Source of the DNA: JBBQWZ01 sp038210135
GTDB taxonomy: Bacteria; Acidobacteriota; Terriglobia; Bryobacterales; Bryobacteraceae
Reading direction: 5' to 3'
NCBI GenBank assembly: GCA_038210135.1
Contig: JBBQWZ010000006.1
Coordinates: 62,001-126,000, forward strand
Length of the DNA stretch: 64,000 nucleotides
Part shown: positions 59,707 through 64,000 of the stretch, piece by piece
Layout of the letters: each line of letters starts with the position of its first letter
Position numbering within the stretch: position 1 is the stretch's first letter
Position numbers and translations under genes: made by a program
Notes under the pieces: generated by a model
The model's input: only the letters and a program-made list of their open reading frames with translations
What the model was told of the DNA's origin: nothing
Databases searched by the model: none

Positions 59707-60726
59707 CTACCCTCCGGCCGCCCGCTCCACATGCCCGCCAAACTGGAACCGCATCGCCGACAGCATCTTCTCCGCGAAATCATCCTCGCCCCGCGATGCG
59801 AACCGCTGATACAACGACGCGCTCAACACCGGAGCCGGCGTGGACGATTCAATCGCCGCCATCAACGTCCAGCGTCCCTCGCCCGAATCCGCCACCTGGC
59901 CCGAGAACTTCGCCAGGTCCGGCTGCTCGGTCAGCGCAATCGCCGACAGATCCAGCAGCCACGATGCCACTACGCTTCCCCGCCGCCAAACTTCGGCGAT
60001 GTCCGCCACATTGAAATCGTACTTGTAATGCTCGGGATTACGTAGCGGCGAGGTTTCCGCATCCACTTTTCGATTGGAATTGCCGACGTTCGCATGTTTC
60101 AGAATGTTCATGCCTTCGGAATACGCCGCCATCAATCCGTACTCGATCCCGTTATGCACCATCTTCACGAAATGCCCCGCGCCCGCCGGACCGCAGTGCA
60201 GATAGCCCTGCTCCGCCGGACCCGGATCTCCCGCCCGCCCCGGAGTCCGCTCCACCGAACCCACACCAGGCGCGAGCGTCTTGAAAATTGGATCCAAATG
60301 CGCCACCACTTCCGGCGGACCGCCGATCATCTGGCAGTAACCGCGCTCCAAGCCCCAAACGCCGCCGCTCGTGCCGACGTCGCAATAGCGAATCCCGGAG
60401 GCTTCCAGTTCCTTCGAACGGCGAATATCATCGACGTAATAAGAGTTGCCACCGTCGATCAAAATATCGTCTTTCTGCAAATGAGGCAGAAGTTGATGCA
60501 GGCATCCGTCCACCACGCCCGCCGGAATCATCAGCCAAATTGCCCGCGGCCCCGTCAGCTTCGCCGCGAAATCCTCCATCGACGTCGAACCCACCGCGCC
60601 ATCCGCGACCAGATCCGCGACCGACTTCGGACTCATGTCAAAAACCACGCATTGATGGCCGGCCCGCATCAGCCGCCGGACCATATTCGCGCCCATCCGT
60701 CCCAGCCCAATCATTCCCAGTTGCAT
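59707..60726 (-). CDS. gnd: 6-phosphogluconate dehydrogenase (short, decarboxylating)
   Basis: Converts 6-phosphogluconate to ribulose-5-phosphate and CO2. The 339 residues correspond to the short bacterial form (YqeC-like), usually NAD-linked. Motifs: LGMIGLGRMGANMVRRLM (about 3-20), IDGGNSYYVDDIRRS, the catalytic region GTSGGVWGLERGYCQMIGG, and HFVKMVHNGIEYGLMAAYSE with catalytic Lys. First gene of the run that includes zwf and ppgK, starting at the ATG at 60726, divergent from thiG. Confidence 0.94.
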   Translation of the reverse strand: MQLGMIGLGRMGANMVRRLMRAGHQCVVFDMSPKSVADLVADGAVGSTSMEDFAAKLTGPRAIWLMIPAGVVDGCLHQLLPHLQKDDILIDGGNSYYVDDIRRSKELEASGIRYCDVGTSGGVWGLERGYCQMIGGPPEVVAHLDPIFKTLAPGVGSVERTPGRAGDPGPAEQGYLHCGPAGAGHFVKMVHNGIEYGLMAAYSEGMNILKHANVGNSNRKVDAETSPLRNPEHYKYDFNVADIAEVWRRGSVVASWLLDLSAIALTEQPDLAKFSGQVADSGEGRWTLMAAIESSTPAPVLSASLYQRFASRGEDDFAEKMLSAMRFQFGGHVERAAGG

Positions 60727-60829
60727 TGAGGTCTCCTAAACCGCCAGCAATCAAGATGGCAGATGCAAGCCCCTCTCGTCCACGGCGCGTCCGCACCGGG
60801 CCCGAATCCGAAGCGCGTAAAATGAAACC

Positions 60830-61612
60830 ATGCTCGACACCTTCCAGATTGCGGACCGCACTTTCAGTTCGCGTCTTCTCGTCGGCACCGGAAAGTACCG
60901 CAGCTTTCCGGAAATGGCGCGCTGCCACCAGGCCTCCGGCGCCGACGTCGTCACCGTCGCCGTCCGCCGCGTCAATCTGACCGATAAATCCAAAGAGTCT
61001 CTGCTCGACTTCATCGACCGGCGGAAAATGTTCATTCTGCCGAATACCGCCGCTTGCTACACCGCCGACGAAGCCATTCGTACAGCCCGCCTCGGCCGCG
61101 AAGTCGGCCTCTCCAACTGGGTCAAGCTCGAAGTCATCGGCGATCAAAAAACCCTGTTCCCCGACAACGAAGGCCTGCTCGAAGCCACCCGCGTCCTCGT
61201 CAAAGAAGGCTTCGTCGTCCTGCCCTACACCAACGATGATTTGGTCAACGCGAAAAAGCTGATCGACGCCGGTGCCTCGGCCGTTATGCCCATGGGCGCA
61301 CCCATCGGTAGCGGACTCGGCATCCAGAACAGTACCAACCTGCGAATTATGCGCGAAATGATCACCGGCATTCCGCTGATTGTGGATGCTGGAGTCGGAA
61401 CGGCGTCCGACGCCGCACTCGCGATGGAGCTTGGTTTCGACGGAGTGTTGATGAACACCGCCATCGCCGAAGCCGACGACGCGGAGCAAATGGCCGTCGC
61501 CATGAAGTTGGCCGTTCAAGCCGGCCGCCACGCATTCCTGGCAGGCCGCATGCCGAAGCGCCTGTACGCCAGCGCCAGCAGCCCTTTAGCCGGAGTCGTA
61601 GGAAAATCCTAA
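60830..61612 (+). CDS. thiG: Thiazole synthase
   Basis: Forms the thiazole-phosphate moiety of thiamine from deoxyxylulose phosphate, a glycine- or tyrosine-derived imine and ThiS thiocarboxylate. A 260-residue TIM-barrel. Key Lys99 (LSNWVKLEVIGD) forms the Schiff base with the sugar. Phosphate-binding region PMGAPIGSGLGIQNS, and VDAGVGTASDAALAMELGFD. The other thiazole genes (thiS, thiF, thiH or thiO) are not adjacent, and I see no THI-box upstream, so it stands alone. Confidence 0.95.
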   Translation: MLDTFQIADRTFSSRLLVGTGKYRSFPEMARCHQASGADVVTVAVRRVNLTDKSKESLLDFIDRRKMFILPNTAACYTADEAIRTARLGREVGLSNWVKLEVIGDQKTLFPDNEGLLEATRVLVKEGFVVLPYTNDDLVNAKKLIDAGASAVMPMGAPIGSGLGIQNSTNLRIMREMITGIPLIVDAGVGTASDAALAMELGFDGVLMNTAIAEADDAEQMAVAMKLAVQAGRHAFLAGRMPKRLYASASSPLAGVVGKS

Positions 61613-61636
61613 GCGCACCCCGGCATTCCTAAGCGC

Positions 61637-61709
61637 CTTGAACCCGGAGCGTCAGCGACGGGACCCCGCCGCTTCACCCGGCACCGAACCGCGACCGTGA
61701 GGGAGCGGA
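61637..61709 (+). repeat. Dispersed intergenic repeat A, copies 4 and 5
   Basis: A tandem pair: 61637-61670 (CTTGAACCCGGAGCGTCAGC then GACGGGACCCC) and 61685-61709 (CGAACCGCGACCGTGAGGGA then GCGGA). They lie between the stop of thiG and the stop of the convergent methyltransferase gene. Confidence 0.6.
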
Positions 61710-61711
61710 AA

Positions 61712-62524
61712 CTAGCCGTGCCGCGTCACAAACACGCGCGACGGATAGAACCCCTGCCGGACCGCATGATCCGCCAGAACCTCAAATTGCGCCGTCTTCA
61801 ACGTCTCCGGAATCGATGCGTCCACCTGCCGCCCCCAAAACGCCGGAGCCAGTTTCCCGCACACCCGATATAGACGATTGAAAATCGCCGCGTTCTGCCC
61901 GATCACAACCAGCGTGAACTGGCCCCCCGGCTTCAACACCCGCCGGACTTCGGCCAGCGACCGCCGAATGCCTTCCGCGTCCAGCAATTCCAGCAGGAAA
62001 CAGCACACCACCGCATCGAAACTGGCCGTCTTGAACGGAAGATACCGGGCGTCCACCGCCTGGCAATGCGCCTGCGCATTCTTGAATTCGGATCGCGCCC
62101 GACGCTGTGTGCGAGCCGCCATATTCGGCGAAAGATCGAGTCCGAACGTCTGCCCATCCGGATTCGCGCGGACCAGTCGCCGGAACATCTCGCCCGATCC
62201 GGTGGCCAGCTCCAGCACCTTCATGCCGCTCCGGATCCCCGACATCTCGAGCGCCTTTTTATGAGCTTTCGAGTGGAAAAAGAACGTGCTGGCCGGGTAA
62301 ATCGCTGCCAATCGATCGTAGACGCGGCGCGTGCGATCCGACAGCTTACGAGGCTGATCTTCGTCGGCGCGTCGGGGTAGGGTTAGCGAATAGTTCCAGT
62401 CGCTCAAGAAAATGCTCCGAGTCGAAGATAGCAACGCGCGGAGCCTGCCATTAACATTCAGCAATCCGCGCCATGACAATGATACGTCATGCACAAGCGT
62501 CGATGGATCGGCCGCAACCCTCAA
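61712..62524 (-). CDS. Class I SAM-dependent methyltransferase
   Basis: About 270 residues if the TTG at 62524 is used; 230 if translation starts near 62407 (TTG), as the methyltransferase fold begins at about residue 60 (RTRRVYDRLAAIYPASTFFF). Motif I is MKVLELATGSGEMFRRLV, followed by FGLDLSPNM and PFKTASFDAVVCCFLLELLD. The pattern is of UbiE/phospholipid-type methyltransferases. It starts 1 bp after the stop of the LytS-type kinase gene and may be co-transcribed with it. No obvious signal peptide. Confidence 0.85.
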   Translation of the reverse strand: MRVAADPSTLVHDVSLSWRGLLNVNGRLRALLSSTRSIFLSDWNYSLTLPRRADEDQPRKLSDRTRRVYDRLAAIYPASTFFFHSKAHKKALEMSGIRSGMKVLELATGSGEMFRRLVRANPDGQTFGLDLSPNMAARTQRRARSEFKNAQAHCQAVDARYLPFKTASFDAVVCCFLLELLDAEGIRRSLAEVRRVLKPGGQFTLVVIGQNAAIFNRLYRVCGKLAPAFWGRQVDASIPETLKTAQFEVLADHAVRQGFYPSRVFVTRHG

Positions 62525-62525
62525 C

Positions 62526-63839
62526 TCACGAAACCGCCGCGAGCGCCGGCTGCCTCGCCGGAATCTCGATTCCCGTCGTCGTACCCTCCCCCGGCTTGGA
62601 ATCGATCCACATCCGGTACGTCTCGCCGTACAGCACCTTCAGCCGCTCGTTGACATTGCTGACCCCGATCCCCTGTTCGAACAGCGTCGCCAGTTTCGAC
62701 TCCGGAATCCCCACGCCGTCATCCTGCACCACAATCAGTACACGGCCATCGGTAACCGACGCGCGCAGCCGAATGGTCCCCCCGTCTACCTTGTTCGACA
62801 GCCCGTGCCGGATGCTGTTCTCAACGATCGGCTGTAACAGCATGCTCGGCACCAGGTGATCCAGCGCCTCCGGATCCACCTCTTTCACGATCAATAGCTT
62901 GTCCCCGAATCGCGTCTTCTCAATCGCCAGGTAATCGTCGATGAACGACAGCTCCTCTCTCAGAGGAGTCACATTATCCTGCTGCCGCAACAGCCGCCGC
63001 AAAATGTTCGACAGCTTATAAACCACCTGCCGCGCCTGTTCCGGATTCAGCCGGATCAGCGAAGCCACCGTGTTTAGCGTGTTGAACAGAAAATGCGGAT
63101 TGATCTGCCGGCTCAACGCCGCCAGCCGCGCTTCGTTCAGCAGCGCATTCTGCGTCTCGAGCGTGCGCTCGTTCCGCATGTTTGCCCACACCCGTATCGG
63201 CAGCACGATCGCGAACACCGTCGTCGCGTACACGCCGATCGTCAAGCCTACGCCTGGATCCTCCCAGCGCTGCGAAATCGAAAATACCCCCTTCGCCTCG
63301 AATACGCGCGCGATCACTTGCCGCAACAGCTCCGCCAGCAGGATCGCCAGCGTCACCCCCAGGCTGAACGCCGTCCGGCTCAGATTCTTCTTCCGCACCA
63401 GACGCCATAGATGCTGGTCGAGGAACGGCGACACGTGCCAGATATCCTCCTTGTCCGGAGCCACGTCGCGCAGCAACCCGCCCAGGACGCCCACCGCCGC
63501 GAACAGCGGCATCGACATGAACTCGCCGCCGAACATCGCCGGGATCGAAATGAGAATGCCGCCCACTAGCCCCGTCGCGTATCCGCCCAGCAGACCCAGC
63601 ACGATACTGCCCTCAAACCCCAAATCGACGGCCTGGTAAGTGCCGCGCGTAAGCAGCCGCGTCGCGACCCCGGCTCCGAAGATCAGCGCGCACCCGAATG
63701 CCATCTGCAGCCGCTGGTTCAGCGTCCGCTCCTCCCGCAACAGCATTCGTTGGAATCGCGTCGATCGCGTGAGAATGCTCGCCAGCGAAGCGGCCACCGC
63801 CAGCTTCACCAGCAACAGGACCAGATGTTGTTCGGGCAT
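62526..63839 (-). CDS. LytS-type membrane sensor kinase without adjacent regulator
   Basis: A 437-residue protein. The N-terminal region has about six membrane helices of the 5TMR-LYT type (FGCALIFGAGVATRLLTRGT; GSIVLGLLGGYATGLVGGIL). The His_kinase domain carries the phospho-His in QINPHFLFNTLNTVASLIRL, and the HATPase domain (LQPIVENSIRHGLSNKVDGG; DDGVGIPESKL; GIGVSNVNERLKVLYG) follows. No response-regulator gene is visible in the window beside it. A methyltransferase gene begins 1 bp after its stop. Confidence 0.93.
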   Translation of the reverse strand: MPEQHLVLLLVKLAVAASLASILTRSTRFQRMLLREERTLNQRLQMAFGCALIFGAGVATRLLTRGTYQAVDLGFEGSIVLGLLGGYATGLVGGILISIPAMFGGEFMSMPLFAAVGVLGGLLRDVAPDKEDIWHVSPFLDQHLWRLVRKKNLSRTAFSLGVTLAILLAELLRQVIARVFEAKGVFSISQRWEDPGVGLTIGVYATTVFAIVLPIRVWANMRNERTLETQNALLNEARLAALSRQINPHFLFNTLNTVASLIRLNPEQARQVVYKLSNILRRLLRQQDNVTPLREELSFIDDYLAIEKTRFGDKLLIVKEVDPEALDHLVPSMLLQPIVENSIRHGLSNKVDGGTIRLRASVTDGRVLIVVQDDGVGIPESKLATLFEQGIGVSNVNERLKVLYGETYRMWIDSKPGEGTTTGIEIPARQPALAAVS

Positions 63840-63915
63840 TCCTGCCTTCCATCCTCAGCCGTCTCACGCCGAACGTCAATCGCCAAATTCCGCCGGACGC
63901 TCGGAATGATCGGTC

Positions 63916-63921
63916 TATAAT
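63916..63921 (+). promoter_or_regulatory. TATAAT -10 element before the gene at 63948
   Basis: An exact TATAAT lies 26 bp before the ATG at 63948. No good -35 hexamer is seen 16-18 bases upstream, so promoter strength is doubtful. Confidence 0.4.
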
Positions 63922-63947
63922 GGAACGAGTCCCCCCACAGCGATACA

Positions 63948-64000
63948 ATGCACGTCCTTAAGGCCGCAGAGGCCGATTTCCCCACCCGCTTCGGCCATTT
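63948..64000 (+). CDS. ribA: Probable GTP cyclohydrolase II (only first 17 codons)
   Basis: The visible product is MHVLKAAEADFPTRFGH, cut by the window edge. The 'ADFPTRFG' start is typical of GTP cyclohydrolase II (riboflavin synthesis), whose homologues begin with a similar 'LPTRYGxFRxxxY' segment. With so few residues this is tentative. A TATAAT lies 26 bp upstream, and the kinase gene at 62526 is divergent. Confidence 0.5.
   Translation, partial: MHVLKAAEADFPTRFGH

Noticed and set aside
60727..60829. TPP riboswitch upstream of thiG
   Set aside because: The 103-bp gap lacks the CUGAGA THI-box core and paired arms, so no riboswitch is supported.

Overview
The window is high-GC bacterial chromosome, densely coding on both strands, with no rRNA, tRNA, CRISPR array, phage or insertion sequence that I can recognise. 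The gene set points to an Acidobacteriota bacterium, probably of the Solibacter/Bryobacter type. That placement is an inference from two Oar-like TonB-dependent receptors with carboxypeptidase-regulatory N-termini, LytS/LytTR signalling, He_PIG and AGxxExxI-type small secreted proteins, an HpnK-type deacetylase beside Mla transport genes, and dispersed short intergenic repeats. No marker gene confirms it.

Layout. 1-6.2 kb: proS (partial), an exported helix-hairpin-helix protein, a radical SAM protein, an ATP-grasp ligase and a UDP-glucose dehydrogenase. The radical SAM gene is the most notable in the window. Its in-frame TGA lies in the context Cys-TGA-Ala-Glu-Pro, it continues 11 sense codons to a TAA, and a SECIS-like hairpin follows the TGA. 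This matches the CUAEP-tail radical SAM selenoproteins. 6.3-15 kb: an ECF sigma/anti-sigma module, thiolase, a GT-C-like membrane protein, a Tat-exported M20-like hydrolase, a lone OB-fold protein, a cupin and an alpha/beta hydrolase. 15-32 kb: two large TonB-dependent receptors, with a shared palindromic repeat at their ends, around a polytopic membrane protein, a FadJ-like beta-oxidation enzyme, a DinB protein and a LytS/LytTR pair. 32-46.7 kb: a subclass B3 metallo-beta-lactamase-like protein with Gln in place of the first zinc His, gatB, an amidohydrolase, comM, several exported proteins including a methyltransferase with a signal peptide, an HDOD protein, an ABC exporter, DUF1003 and DUF892 proteins, and a frameshifted pseudogene.

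46.9-50.5 kb: a minus-strand mlaE-mlaF-mlaD-hpnK-like run for envelope lipid transport. MlaD carries five exact 34-residue repeats and MlaF has Ser in place of the Walker B Glu. 50.5-57 kb: a plus-strand run of P1 peptidase, MaoC hydratase, DUF1330, two haloalkane-dehalogenase-type hydrolases, an SDR, a hypothetical protein and a zinc alcohol dehydrogenase. Three junctions overlap by 4 nt, and the run looks like a catabolic operon. 57.3-60.7 kb: gnd-zwf-ppgK, which would feed glucose into the oxidative pentose phosphate pathway using polyphosphate. 60.8-64 kb: thiG, a methyltransferase, a second LytS-type kinase and the first codons of a probable ribA.

Many long open frames antisense to these genes are artefacts of high GC and are omitted. 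Start codons were chosen by signal peptide position, Shine-Dalgarno sequence and overlap. Several remain uncertain, as noted in the entries.
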